Shown here: positions 8,821 through 19,859 of the stretch, piece after piece
How the letters are laid out: the number at the start of each line of letters is the position of its first letter
Position numbering within the stretch: the first letter of the stretch is position 1
Assembly: GCA_017992055.1 (NCBI GenBank)
Contig: JAGOPK010000007.1
Span: 186,001 to 250,000, forward strand
Length of the DNA: 64,000 nucleotides
Direction of reading: 5' to 3'
Source: Burkholderiaceae bacterium
GTDB lineage: Bacteria > Pseudomonadota > Gammaproteobacteria > Burkholderiales > Burkholderiaceae_C
Notes under the pieces: model-generated
Database searches by the model: none
What the model was told of the DNA's origin: nothing
The model's input: only the letters and a program-made list of their open reading frames with translations
Position numbers and translations under genes: made by a program

Positions 8821-9276
8821 ATGGTCAAGGCCCCCACCCACAGCCTGCGCGTGGTGTTTGCGCTCAGCGCCTTCGCCTGCTCTGTGATCCTGATGCTGTT
8901 CCTGCGCGGCCGGGCCGTCGACAGCACCGAGTTCTGGGCCCAGTTGCTGGCCGCCGCCGCCGGCCTGTGCGCCCTGGCCTGCCTGGTCGCCTTCCGCCGT
9001 GGCGGGCTGCGCCTGGTCGAGCAGCCGCTGTGGCCGCTGCTGCGGCTGTGGTCGCTGCAGCTGCTGTATGCCTATCTGATCACCTCGGCCCTGCTCACCG
9101 CCATCGGCTGGGCGCTGCTCTATGCCGCCACGCGCTCGGCGCAAAGCTCGCTGGCCCTGTCGGTGCTGGCGGGGCTGTGGCTGTCGCTGTGGGCGGCCCC
9201 CGGCATCTCCTGCCTGGGCACCTGGCGCAAACTCAGGCGCCAAGCCAAGGCCAGTTCCCTGGAGGCCCAGCCATGA
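8821..9276 (+). CDS. Hypothetical four-helix membrane protein
   Basis: A 151-residue protein of unknown function. It has four hydrophobic stretches, roughly residues 9-28, 40-58, 78-104 and 111-132, and a basic C-terminus (WRKLRRQAKA), so it should be an inner-membrane protein. It begins five bases after selD and overlaps the next gene by four bases (ATGA at 9273-9276). It sits where selU often follows selD in other bacteria, but has no rhodanese or P-loop motif and is not SelU. I do not recognise the family. Confidence 0.75.
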   Translation: MVKAPTHSLRVVFALSAFACSVILMLFLRGRAVDSTEFWAQLLAAAAGLCALACLVAFRRGGLRLVEQPLWPLLRLWSLQLLYAYLITSALLTAIGWALLYAATRSAQSSLALSVLAGLWLSLWAAPGISCLGTWRKLRRQAKASSLEAQP

Positions 9277-9707
9277 ACGATGACCCCCGCAGCTTCCGCA
9301 GCAGCCGCGTGCTGGCCGCGTCGCCCGAGCGGGTGTATGCCGCTTTTGCCGACGCCAGCCAGCTGGCCCGCTGGTGGGGGCCGGACGGCTTTCGCAACGA
9401 GTTCGAGCGCTTCGAGTTCCAGCCGGGTGGCGCCTGGAACCTGGTGATGGTCGGGCCGGACGGCCAGCGCTATGCCAACCAGAACCGCTTCGTCGAGCTG
9501 CTGCCGGCGGCGCGCATCGTGATCCGCCACGAGGGTGCGCCCTTCTTCAGCCTCAGCGTCGAGCTGTCGCCAGCAGACGGCGGCACACGGCTGGTCTGGA
9601 CCCAGGTCTTCGACGATGCTGCCGTGGCCGCCGCCGTGCGGCCCATCGTCGAGCCGGCCAATGAGCAGAATCTCGACCGGCTGGCCGCCGTGCTGGCCAG
9701 CACCTGA
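9273..9707 (+). CDS. SRPBCC/AHSA1-family protein
   Basis: A 144-residue START-like (activator of Hsp90 ATPase homologue 1) domain protein. The signature opening is SPERVYAAFADASQLARWWGPDGF, where the paired Trp followed by GP is typical of the family, and the middle region FEFQPGGAWNLVMVGPDGQRY is equally typical. The family binds hydrophobic ligands in a helix-grip cavity; many members are of unknown role. The start overlaps the previous stop by four bases. The residue string ARWWGPDG and the C-terminal amphipathic helix are both present, so the domain looks complete. Confidence 0.88.
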   Translation: MNDDPRSFRSSRVLAASPERVYAAFADASQLARWWGPDGFRNEFERFEFQPGGAWNLVMVGPDGQRYANQNRFVELLPAARIVIRHEGAPFFSLSVELSPADGGTRLVWTQVFDDAAVAAAVRPIVEPANEQNLDRLAAVLAST

Positions 9708-9717
9708 ATCCGCAGAC

Positions 9718-10305
9718 ATGAACCACCACCTCATCCTTGCCCTGGGCCTCGGCGGCCTGGTGCTGCTGGCCGGCTGCGCCACGCCGCCCGATTCACACCC
9801 GGCCACGACAACGGCCACGACGGCAGCCAACACGGCGTCGGCCTCCGAGGCCGGCGCCGATGCCCGCCTGGCCCAGGCCGCGACGGCGCCGCTGAACGAC
9901 CTGAACCTGGTGCGTGCGCCGATTCCGCCGGTGCTGGCGGCGGCGCTGAAGTCGCCCTATGGCCTGCCCGCCGACCGCTCCTGCAGCGCGCTGGCCGCCG
10001 AGGTGCAGGCGCTCGATGCGGTGCTGGGCGCCGACCTGGACACCCCAGCCACGGCCAGCAACCCCAGCCTGATCGAGCGTGGCAGCACGGCCGCCGGCGA
10101 TGCGGTGGTCGGCGCGGTGCGCAACACCGCCGAGGGCGTGATCCCGTTCCGCGGCTGGGTGCGCAAGCTCAGCGGCGCCGAGCGCTATGCGCGCGAGGTG
10201 GCCGCGGCGATTGCCGCCGGCACCGTGCGCCGCGCCTACCTGAAGGGCCTGGGCCAGTCCGGCGGCTGCGGCGCCCCGGCCGGCCCCGCCGCCACGCGCG
10301 GCTGA
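9718..10305 (+). CDS. Putative lipoprotein
   Basis: A 195-residue protein with a type II signal peptide: MNHHLILALGLGGLVLLAGC ends in a lipobox (LLAGC) with the modified Cys at residue 20. A Thr/Ala-rich linker follows (TTTATTAANTAS). The mature part contains ALKSPYGLPADRSCSALAAE and a short hydrophobic-polar repeat ending in VIPFRGWVRKLSGAERYAREV, a pattern seen in small proteobacterial lipoproteins of unknown function. It is expected to be anchored in the outer membrane. The gene lies ten bases after the SRPBCC gene and 14 before the VOC gene, within the selD run. Confidence 0.8.
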   Translation: MNHHLILALGLGGLVLLAGCATPPDSHPATTTATTAANTASASEAGADARLAQAATAPLNDLNLVRAPIPPVLAAALKSPYGLPADRSCSALAAEVQALDAVLGADLDTPATASNPSLIERGSTAAGDAVVGAVRNTAEGVIPFRGWVRKLSGAERYAREVAAAIAAGTVRRAYLKGLGQSGGCGAPAGPAATRG

Positions 10306-10319
10306 CGCGGAGACCGACG

Positions 10320-10727
10320 ATGAACCAGTCCCTGGGCCTGGTGAGCCTGCTAGTGCGCGACTACGACGAGGCCATCCACTTCTATGTCCGGCAGCTGGGC
10401 TTCGAGCTGGCCGAGGACACGCCCCAGCCCGAGCAGCAGCGGCGCTGGGTGGTGGTGCGGCCGCGTGGCGCCGCCGGCCCGCAGGCCACCGGCCTGCTGC
10501 TGGCGCGGGCCAGCAACGAGGCCCAGACGCAGCGCATCGGCAACCAGACCGGCGGCCGTGTCGGCCTGTTCCTCTACACCGACGACATCGCGCGCGACCA
10601 TGCCGCCTATGCCACGGCCGGCGTGCGCTTCACGCGGCCGCCCACGGCCATGCCCTATGGCACGGTGGCGGTGTTTGCCGACCTGTACGGCAATCTGTGG
10701 GACCTGATCCAACCCGGGAGTGCATGA
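10320..10727 (+). CDS. VOC-family (glyoxalase-like) protein
   Basis: A 135-residue single-chain VOC protein: SLLVRDYDEAIHFYVRQLGF is the standard opening with the helix that follows the first strand, and the C-terminus YGTVAVFADLYGNLWDLIQP carries the typical D-xx-GN-xW-DL closing strand with a likely metal-site acidic residue. Related proteins include fosfomycin/bleomycin resistance-type and small-molecule dioxygenase-like forms; no specific activity can be assigned. Its stop overlaps the start of the isochorismatase-like gene by four bases (ATGA). Confidence 0.86.
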   Translation: MNQSLGLVSLLVRDYDEAIHFYVRQLGFELAEDTPQPEQQRRWVVVRPRGAAGPQATGLLLARASNEAQTQRIGNQTGGRVGLFLYTDDIARDHAAYATAGVRFTRPPTAMPYGTVAVFADLYGNLWDLIQPGSA

Positions 10728-11302
10728 CGATGGCCACAGTACGCAACGGACAGGTGCCGGTTCTGCTGGTGGTGGATGTGCAGGCCGGCGTGGTGGCCGA
10801 TGCCTGGCAGGCGCCAAGCGTGGTGGCCCGGGTGGCGCAGGCGGTGGACCGCGCGCGCCGGCAGGGCGTGGCCGTGCTCTGGGTGCAGCATGTCAGCGAC
10901 GAGCTGCCCAGCGGCAGCGCCGCCTGGCAATGGGCGGCGCCGCTGGCGCCGGCCGCCGGCGAGACCCTGATCGCCAAGCAGTTCAACTCGGCGTTTGAAG
11001 ACACGGCGCTGGAGGCCGAGCTGGCGAGCCTGGGCGCCAGCCACATCGTGCTGGCCGGCGCGGCCACGAACTGGTGCATACGCGCCACCGCCTATGCGGC
11101 GCTGGAGCGGGGCTATGACCTGACCCTGGTCGGCGATGCCCACACCACGTCGGACATGGACCTGGGCGACGGCCAGGTCGTGCAGGCCCGCCAGGTCATC
11201 GCCGACCTGAACACCGCCATGCATTGGCTGCGCTACCCCGGCCGCCGCAATGCCGTGGTCGACACCGAGGCCCTGGACTTCGCGCCCGCCACCCGCGCAT
11301 GA
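10724..11302 (+). CDS. Isochorismatase-family cysteine hydrolase
   Basis: A 192-residue hydrolase of the isochorismatase-like superfamily. The catalytic Asp is in LLVVDVQAGV, the catalytic Lys in LIAKQFNSAF and the nucleophile Cys in AATNWCIRATAYAALERGYD, followed by LVGDAHTTSD; all three catalytic residues are present. Members hydrolyse amides or enol ethers such as N-carbamoyl compounds, nicotinamide or isochorismate; this one has no partner gene that tells the substrate. Starts at 10724 (overlapping the VOC stop) or 10730 are both possible; GGGAG at 10716-10720 suits either. Confidence 0.88.
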   Translation: MTMATVRNGQVPVLLVVDVQAGVVADAWQAPSVVARVAQAVDRARRQGVAVLWVQHVSDELPSGSAAWQWAAPLAPAAGETLIAKQFNSAFEDTALEAELASLGASHIVLAGAATNWCIRATAYAALERGYDLTLVGDAHTTSDMDLGDGQVVQARQVIADLNTAMHWLRYPGRRNAVVDTEALDFAPATRA

Positions 11303-11892
11303 GCGCGGCCCACACCCAGCAGCAGCGGCTGCAGGCCCTGCTGCGGGCCGCCCCCGGCTTCATGCAGGCACTGGCGGCCGTGCACTCGCTGGGCCTGGCC
11401 CAAGCCTGCATCGGCGCCGGCGCGGTGCGCAACCTGGTCTGGGACCAACTGCATGGCCGGCCTGCGCCGCAGCAGGCGGCCGACCTGAATGCCGCCGACA
11501 TCGACGTGGCCTATTTCGATGCCGGCGAGCCGCCGGGCGACGAGCGCCTGCACCAGGCGCGGCTGGCAGCGCTGCTGCCCGGCCTGCCCTGGGAAGTGAC
11601 CAACCAGGCCCATGTGCACCATTGGTTCGAGGCGCATTTCGGCCATGCGGTGGCGCCGCTGGCCTCGCTGAGCGAAGCGGTGGCCAGCTGGCCCGAATAC
11701 GCCACCTGCGTGGCCGTGGCCCTGGATGACCAGGACCGGCTGCAGATCATCGCGCCCTGGGGCCTGGACGACCTGTTCGGCCTGCGCGTGCGGCGCAATC
11801 CGCAGCGCGTGAGCCTGGCCACCTATCGCCAGCGCTGCGCGTCCAAGCGCTATGCCGAGCGCTGGCCGCGGGTGCAGGTGGTCGACGAATGA
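11299..11892 (+). CDS. Nucleotidyltransferase-family protein (DUF925-like)
   Basis: A 197-residue protein resembling the COG3575/DUF925 nucleotidyltransferase-like family. Key stretches are ACIGAGAVRNLVWDQLHG (glycine turn of the nucleotidyltransferase fold), AADIDVAYFDA (acidic motif), WEVTNQAHVHHWFEAHFG and GLDDLFGLRVRRNP, with a C-terminal basic YRQRCASKRYAERWP. The start overlaps the isochorismatase stop by four bases. It is the last gene of the selD run and converges on the Bug receptor gene. The cellular substrate is unknown. Confidence 0.85.
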   Translation: MSAAHTQQQRLQALLRAAPGFMQALAAVHSLGLAQACIGAGAVRNLVWDQLHGRPAPQQAADLNAADIDVAYFDAGEPPGDERLHQARLAALLPGLPWEVTNQAHVHHWFEAHFGHAVAPLASLSEAVASWPEYATCVAVALDDQDRLQIIAPWGLDDLFGLRVRRNPQRVSLATYRQRCASKRYAERWPRVQVVDE

Positions 11893-11911
11893 ACCCGGGC
11901 GCCCGGGCCGC

Positions 11912-12910
11912 TCAATCCATGCTGATGCCGGCCTTCTTGACCAGGCGCGCATAACGCTCCTGCTCGCTGCGGAAGAACTGCGCCGCGGCCTCGGGCGTGC
12001 TGGGGTGGATGAAGTTGTCCTGCCGCGCCATCGCCGCGCGCACCTCGGCATCGGCAAAGGCCGCCACCAGCGCATCGTGCAGGCGCCGCACCTGGGCCGG
12101 CGCCAGGCCCTTGGGGCCGATCACGGCAAACCAGCCGGCCACGTCGACCTCCGGAAATCCCTGCTCGGCAATCGTCGGCACCTCGGGCAGCGAGGCCACG
12201 CGCTGCTGGCCCATCACGCCGATGGCGCGCAGCGTGCCGTTCTTCAACGCACCCTGCACCGCCGGCACCGCGGCCACGCCCAGCTCGATCTGGCCGCCGA
12301 TGACATCGGCCAGCATCGGCCCCATGCCCTTGTACGGGATGTGCTTGATCTGCACGCCGGCGGCGTCCACATACATCTCGCCGGCCAGGTGGATGATGGT
12401 GCCGTTGCCCGAGCTGCCGTAGTTGTAGCCGTCGGGCCTGGCCTTCAGAAAGGCCTGCAGCTCACGCGCGGTGCGCGCCGGCACCTTGGCCGGATTGACC
12501 ACCAGCACGAAGGGCGAGCCGCCGATGACGCTGATCGGCGTGATGTCGGCCAGGCTGTCGTAGGGCAGCTTCTTGAACACGCTGGGGTTGACCGCGTGGT
12601 TGTTGGACACCACGCCCAGGGTCAGGCCGTCGGGCGCGGCCTTGACGATGGCCTGGGTGCCGGTGATGCCGCCGGCGCCGGGCAGGTTCTCGATCACCAC
12701 CGGCTGGCCACCCAGGGCCCGCGACAGCGCGGCCTGGGCGCTGCGCATGATCACGTCCACGCCGGAACCGGCGCCCACCGGCAGGATCAGCCTCAGCGGT
12801 GCCTGGGTGGACGGTTGGGCGGCCGGCTGGGCTTGGGCCGGAACCAGCATGGCGGCCAGGCCAGCGGCCAGCAGCAGGCGGCGGGCCTGGACGGGGATCA
12901 GGGCTTGCAT
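11912..12910 (-). CDS. Bug-family tripartite tricarboxylate transporter receptor
   Basis: A 332-residue periplasmic solute receptor. A cleavable signal (ARRLLLAAGLAAMLVPAQAQ) precedes the mature protein; hallmarks are LILPVGAGSGVDVIMRSAQA, VVIENLPGAGGITGTQAIVK and PTIAEQGFPEVDVAGWFAVI. The start at 12910 is supported by GGAGA nine bases upstream (plus-strand complement near 12917-12921). It lies 49 bases downstream of the lyase/CoA-transferase fusion gene on the same strand, so both probably answer to the divergent LysR protein. The natural inference is that it captures the carboxylate that the fusion enzyme activates and cleaves. No TctA/TctB genes are adjacent. Confidence 0.93.
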   Translation of the reverse strand: MQALIPVQARRLLLAAGLAAMLVPAQAQPAAQPSTQAPLRLILPVGAGSGVDVIMRSAQAALSRALGGQPVVIENLPGAGGITGTQAIVKAAPDGLTLGVVSNNHAVNPSVFKKLPYDSLADITPISVIGGSPFVLVVNPAKVPARTARELQAFLKARPDGYNYGSSGNGTIIHLAGEMYVDAAGVQIKHIPYKGMGPMLADVIGGQIELGVAAVPAVQGALKNGTLRAIGVMGQQRVASLPEVPTIAEQGFPEVDVAGWFAVIGPKGLAPAQVRRLHDALVAAFADAEVRAAMARQDNFIHPSTPEAAAQFFRSEQERYARLVKKAGISMD

Positions 12911-12959
12911 GGTTTGTCTCCGGAGTCTGCTTGTTGTCGGGATTCGATTCACCTGGGCA

Positions 12960-15113
12960 TCAGACCGCCATCAGCGGCCCCAGCACCTCGGCGTTGTGCT
13001 CGCCCACGCGGGCCAGCGGCATGCGCACGCCGGGGCGGCGTCCGCCCATCAGCAGGGGCAGCAGCACCACCTGGGTGTCGCCGTCTGCGGTGGCCATGGG
13101 CACCAGGCCGCCGCTGGCCAGCAGGTGCGGGTCGTGCACCAGCTGGTCGGGCCGGGTGATCGGCGCATGCGGCAGGCCGGCGGCCTGCAGGGCCGCGGCC
13201 AGCTCGTCCTTGCGGCGGCGGGCAAAGCTCTCGCCCAGGCGGCGCAGCAGCTCGGGGCGCACAGCCACGCGCTGGGCATTGGTGGCCAGGGCCGGGTCAT
13301 GGGCCAGGTCGGGCCGCTCCAGCAGCTGGCACAGCAGCTGGAACTGGCGGTCGCTGGTGGCGGCGACAAACAGCTGCTCGCCCTGGTCCAGCGTGAACAC
13401 GTCGTACACGCTCCAGGCCGACACCCGGCTGGGCATGGGCGGCGGCGGCTCGCCGGTCATCAGGAACTGCTGCATGTGCTGGGCCGACAGGAACACGCAG
13501 TTCTCGAACAGCGCGCTCTGCACCTCCTGGCCGCGGCCCGTGCCATGCAGCGGGTGGTCGCGCTCGCGCAGCGCGGCCAGCACGCCGATGGCGCCGAACA
13601 TGCCGCCCATGATGTCGTTGACGCTGGTGCCGGCGCGCAGCGGCCGGCCCTCGGGGCCGGTCATGTAGCTCAGGCCGCCCATCATCTGCACCACCTCGTC
13701 CAGCGCCGTGCGCTGCTCGTAGGGGCCGGGCAGGAAACCCTTGTGCGAGACGCTGATCAGCCGCGGGTAGCTGGCGCTCAGCGTGGCATGGTCCAGGCCC
13801 AGGCCGGCCATCAGCCCGGGGCGGAAGTTCTCCAGCATCACGTCGCAGCCGGCGATCAGCCGCCGCGCCGCGTCCAGGCCCGCCGGCGTGTGCAGGTCCA
13901 GCTCCACGCTCTTCTTGTTGCGGTTGAAGCTGCGGAAGAAGCCGATGCCCAGGCCCGGCAGACTGCGCGTCTTGTCGCCACCCGGCGGCTCGACCTTGAT
14001 GACCTCGGCGCCCAGGTCGGCCAGGATCATGCCGCAGGTCGGGCCCATCACCATGTGGGTGAACTCGACCACGCGGATGCCGGCCAGCGGCAGGCGGTCG
14101 GCGGGTACTGCAGCGGGTGCATTGGGTGCAGCGGCAGCAGGCGCGGCCACCACCCGCCGCGGCGCCCAGCCCCTGGGCAGGCCGGCGCGCCACAGCGTGC
14201 CGTGCAGGGTCTGGGCCTGGGCATCGCCGGGCAGCCAGTCCACCAGGCGCTGGCGCAGCGCCAGCAGGGCGGGCAGGTCCTGGCCGGTGTCGCAGCCCAT
14301 GGACTCGAGCATGAACACCAGGTCCTCGGTGGCGGCATTGCCGCTGGCGCCCGGCGCATGCGGGCAGCCGCCGATGCCGGCCAGGCTGGCATCGAAGCGC
14401 GCCACGCCCAGCTGCAGCGCGGCCTGCACATTGGCCAGCGCCAGGCCGCGGGTGTCGTGGAAATGGCCGCAGTGGAAGCGATCGCCGGCGATGCGCAGCG
14501 CCTGCTCGAACAGCCGCGCCACCGCCGACGGATCGGCATAGCCCACGGTGTCGGCCAGGCTCACGCGGTCGGCGCCGGCGTCCAGCAGGGCCTGCAGCAG
14601 GCGCAGCACCTCGGCCGGCCGCACCTCGCCCTGCAGCGTGCAGCCGAAGGCCGTGCCCACGCCGCCCTCGATCAGCGTGCGGCTGCCGGCGGCGTCGCGT
14701 GCGGCGCGCATGCGGCCCAGCTCGGCCACCACCTCGTCGGGCGTCTTGCGCAGATTGGCCAGGCTGTGCGCCTGGCTGGCCGACAGCGGCAGGATCATCA
14801 GCGCGGCGCCGCCCTCGATGGCCGCCTCGGCGCCCCGCAGATTGGGCACCAGCACCGAGGCCTGCAGCCCCGGCAGCGTGCGCGCATGGGCCAGCAGCGT
14901 GGCGGTATCGGCCAGCTGCGGCAGCAGGCGTGCCGGCACGAAGGAGCCGACCTCGATCTCGCGCTGGCCGGCGGCGTAGGCGGCGGCTATCCAGGCCAGC
15001 TTGTGCTCGGTGGGCAGCACGCCGGCCAGGCTTTGCAGGCCGTCGCGCAGGCCGACCTCGCGGACCACGACATGGGAAGGCAGCGGGGACAAGGCAGAGG
15101 TGGCGGTCGACAT
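12960..15113 (-). CDS. Fusion of HMG-CoA-lyase-like enzyme and CaiB/BaiF-type CoA transferase
   Basis: A 717-residue two-enzyme chain. Residues about 15-300 form a DRE-TIM metallolyase of the hydroxymethylglutaryl-CoA lyase type: RDGLQ at 23-27, the metal-binding FHCGHFHDTRG, and the catalytic-Cys loop GGCPHAPGASGNAATEDLVF. An Ala/Pro-rich linker (about 318-340) leads to a class III CoA transferase: VVEFTHMVMGPTCGMILADL, GAEVIKVEPPGGD, FRSFNRNKKSVELDL and the segment with the likely catalytic Asp, SVNDIMGGMFGAIGVLAAL. The expected joint reaction is CoA transfer to a free 3-hydroxy-type dicarboxylate followed by retro-aldol cleavage of the acyl-CoA, releasing acetyl-CoA or a similar product. 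Both active sites look intact. The start at 15113 is preferred to 15140. It is followed by a Bug receptor and is divergent from a LysR gene. Confidence 0.9.
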   Translation of the reverse strand: MSTATSALSPLPSHVVVREVGLRDGLQSLAGVLPTEHKLAWIAAAYAAGQREIEVGSFVPARLLPQLADTATLLAHARTLPGLQASVLVPNLRGAEAAIEGGAALMILPLSASQAHSLANLRKTPDEVVAELGRMRAARDAAGSRTLIEGGVGTAFGCTLQGEVRPAEVLRLLQALLDAGADRVSLADTVGYADPSAVARLFEQALRIAGDRFHCGHFHDTRGLALANVQAALQLGVARFDASLAGIGGCPHAPGASGNAATEDLVFMLESMGCDTGQDLPALLALRQRLVDWLPGDAQAQTLHGTLWRAGLPRGWAPRRVVAAPAAAAPNAPAAVPADRLPLAGIRVVEFTHMVMGPTCGMILADLGAEVIKVEPPGGDKTRSLPGLGIGFFRSFNRNKKSVELDLHTPAGLDAARRLIAGCDVMLENFRPGLMAGLGLDHATLSASYPRLISVSHKGFLPGPYEQRTALDEVVQMMGGLSYMTGPEGRPLRAGTSVNDIMGGMFGAIGVLAALRERDHPLHGTGRGQEVQSALFENCVFLSAQHMQQFLMTGEPPPPMPSRVSAWSVYDVFTLDQGEQLFVAATSDRQFQLLCQLLERPDLAHDPALATNAQRVAVRPELLRRLGESFARRRKDELAAALQAAGLPHAPITRPDQLVHDPHLLASGGLVPMATADGDTQVVLLPLLMGGRRPGVRMPLARVGEHNAEVLGPLMAV

Positions 15114-15171
15114 GGGAGGCACTCTAGAGCTTCCATCCAAGACGCTAAAGTGGTAATTCGTCGCCTTTTAA

Positions 15172-15186
15172 GTTCCCGAATGGAAC
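15172..15186. promoter_or_regulatory. Candidate LysR operator (T-N11-A dyad)
   Basis: GTTCC-CGAAT-GGAAC is a perfect 5-bp dyad containing the classical LysR signature T-N11-A (T15173 to A15185). It lies 59 bases upstream of the fusion gene start and 9 bases upstream of the LysR start, in an unusually AT-rich 82-base divergent region. This is the expected place for an activator site that also autorepresses. Regulation by the adjacent LysR protein is inference. Confidence 0.65.
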
Positions 15187-15195
15187 CCCACAACC

Positions 15196-16131
15196 ATGCC
15201 CGCCGCCCTGCCCGACCTGGACCTGAAGACGCTGCGCCTGCTGGTGGCGGTGTGCGAGCTGCGCAACATCAAGCAGGCCGCGGCCCAGGAGCACATCGAG
15301 CCCTCGGCGATCAGCAAGCGCATTGCGCTGCTGGAGCAGCGCCTGGGCGCGCCGCTGCTGGTGCGCGGCCGGCGCGGCGTGATGCCCACGCCGGCCGGTG
15401 CGGCGCTGCTGGAACATGCACGCAGCCTGCTGTACACGCTGGAGCGCATGCAGGCCGATGTGGCGGCCTTTGCCGGCGGCCTGCGTGGCCAGGTGCGCCT
15501 GGTGGCCAGCGCCTCGGCGATTGCCGAGTCCCTGCTCGACGACCTGGCGGCCTTCATGCGCACGCCGGGCCACGAGGCCATCCAGGTCGACATCGAGGAG
15601 CGCTTTTCCAGCGACCTGGTGCGCATGGTGCGCGATGGCGGCGCGGCCCTGGGCGTGTGCTGGGACCAGGTGGACTTCGACGGCCTGGCCCAGCGCCCCT
15701 ACCGCCGAGACGAGCTGGTGCTGGCCGTGCCCGACGGCCATGCGCTGGCCGGCCATGCCCGCGCCGGCCGGCGGCTGCGCTTCGAGCAGACGCTGCAGCA
15801 CGACCATGTGGGCCTGCAGCCGGCCACCGCGGTGCATACGCTGCTGTACCGGGCCGCGGCCCAGGCCGGTGGCCGCGTGGCCTATCGCGTGGTGGTGTCC
15901 AACTTCGATGCCGCGCTGCGCGTGGTGGCCGCCGGCCTGGGCGTCAGCGTGATCCCGCGCCAGGTGGCCCAGCGTGCCGCCCTGCCGGGCGTGCTGACCG
16001 TGGCCCTGGCCGACCGCTGGGCCCAGCGGCAGTTCGCGATCTGCCAGCGCCGCAACGAGGATCTGCAGCCGGCCGCGGCCAGGCTGGCGGAGTTTCTGGC
16101 CGCGCGCGCGGCCGGCGAGACGCCGGCCTGA
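15196..16131 (+). CDS. LysR-family transcriptional regulator
   Basis: A 311-residue LysR-type regulator. The winged helix-turn-helix is at residues about 8-66 (LKTLRLLVAVCELRNIKQAA, AISKRIALLEQRLGAPLLVR), followed by the linker helix and a type-2 periplasmic-binding-like effector domain (about 95-300; GLQPATAVHTLLYRAAAQAG, VAAGLGVSVIPRQVAQ). It is transcribed away from the lyase/CoA-transferase fusion, with a T-N11-A dyad between them. It probably activates the fusion gene and the Bug receptor in response to their substrate or a CoA ester. Helix ELRNIKQAAAQEHIEPSAIS is the likely recognition region. Confidence 0.93.
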   Translation: MPAALPDLDLKTLRLLVAVCELRNIKQAAAQEHIEPSAISKRIALLEQRLGAPLLVRGRRGVMPTPAGAALLEHARSLLYTLERMQADVAAFAGGLRGQVRLVASASAIAESLLDDLAAFMRTPGHEAIQVDIEERFSSDLVRMVRDGGAALGVCWDQVDFDGLAQRPYRRDELVLAVPDGHALAGHARAGRRLRFEQTLQHDHVGLQPATAVHTLLYRAAAQAGGRVAYRVVVSNFDAALRVVAAGLGVSVIPRQVAQRAALPGVLTVALADRWAQRQFAICQRRNEDLQPAAARLAEFLAARAAGETPA

Positions 16132-16153
16132 GCCTGGCCGGTCCGCATGGCCC

Positions 16154-19345
<3,192 letters not shown>

Positions 19346-19388
19346 GCTGCGTCAACGGCCGCGGCGGCGCAATGTCCCGGGCCCGCGA

Positions 19389-19796
19389 TCAGGCCGGGTC
19401 TTGGGCCTGGGCCTGGGCCTGGGCGTCGATTTCCTTGAACACCTCGCGCGCGGTGCGAAAGCTGTCGATGGCCGCCGGCACGCCGCAGTAGATCGCGGCC
19501 TGCAGGAAGACCTCGCGGATCTCCTCGCGCGTCACGCCATTGGTCAGCGCGCCGCGCAGGTGCAGCTTCAGCTCGTGCGGCCGGTTCAGCGCGGTCAGCA
19601 TGGCCAGGTTCAGCAGGCTGCGCTCGCGGCGCTGCAGGCCGGGCCGGTTCCAGATGTCGCCCCAGCAGTACTGGGTGACCAGCTGCTGCATGTCGCGGTT
19701 GAAGTCGTCGGCGCCGTTGATCGCCGCATCCACATAGTCGGCGCCCAGCACCTCGCGGCGCGTGGCCAGGCCCTTGGCAAACAGCTCGTGATTCAT
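19389..19796 (-). CDS. Carboxymuconolactone decarboxylase-family protein (PcaC-like)
   Basis: A 135-residue protein close to 4-carboxymuconolactone decarboxylase, which converts 4-carboxymuconolactone to beta-ketoadipate enol-lactone in protocatechuate breakdown. The conserved core is complete: YCWGDIWNRPGL, RERSLLNLAMLTALNRPHEL, KLHLRGALTNGVTREEIREV and AIYCGVPAAIDSFR. No other pca gene is near, so it may serve another lactone or act as a peroxidase-like member of the family. The C-terminus ends in an AQAQAQ repeat encoded by a hexanucleotide repeat at 19402-19425. Start ATG at 19796 sits directly after an in-frame GTG. It is divergent from the Nudix gene, 63 bases away. Confidence 0.88.
   Translation of the reverse strand: MNHELFAKGLATRREVLGADYVDAAINGADDFNRDMQQLVTQYCWGDIWNRPGLQRRERSLLNLAMLTALNRPHELKLHLRGALTNGVTREEIREVFLQAAIYCGVPAAIDSFRTAREVFKEIDAQAQAQAQDPA
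19402..19425. repeat. Hexanucleotide tandem repeat TGGGCC in the PcaC-like gene
   Basis: Three perfect TGGGCC units and a fourth ending in G instead of C lie in the last codons of the PcaC-like gene and encode an Ala-Gln repeat. Because the unit is six bases, length changes would add or remove Ala-Gln pairs without a frameshift. Confidence 0.6.
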
Positions 19797-19859
19797 CACA
19801 TGTCCTCGGCTTGCGTTGGCTGCAAAGACCCGCACTCTAGCCGTGGTACACCGCCAGCC

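Noticed and set aside
19389-19796. Protocatechuate (pca) pathway locus.
   Set aside because: Only one PcaC-like gene is present; no pcaGH, pcaB, pcaD or pcaIJ genes are near.
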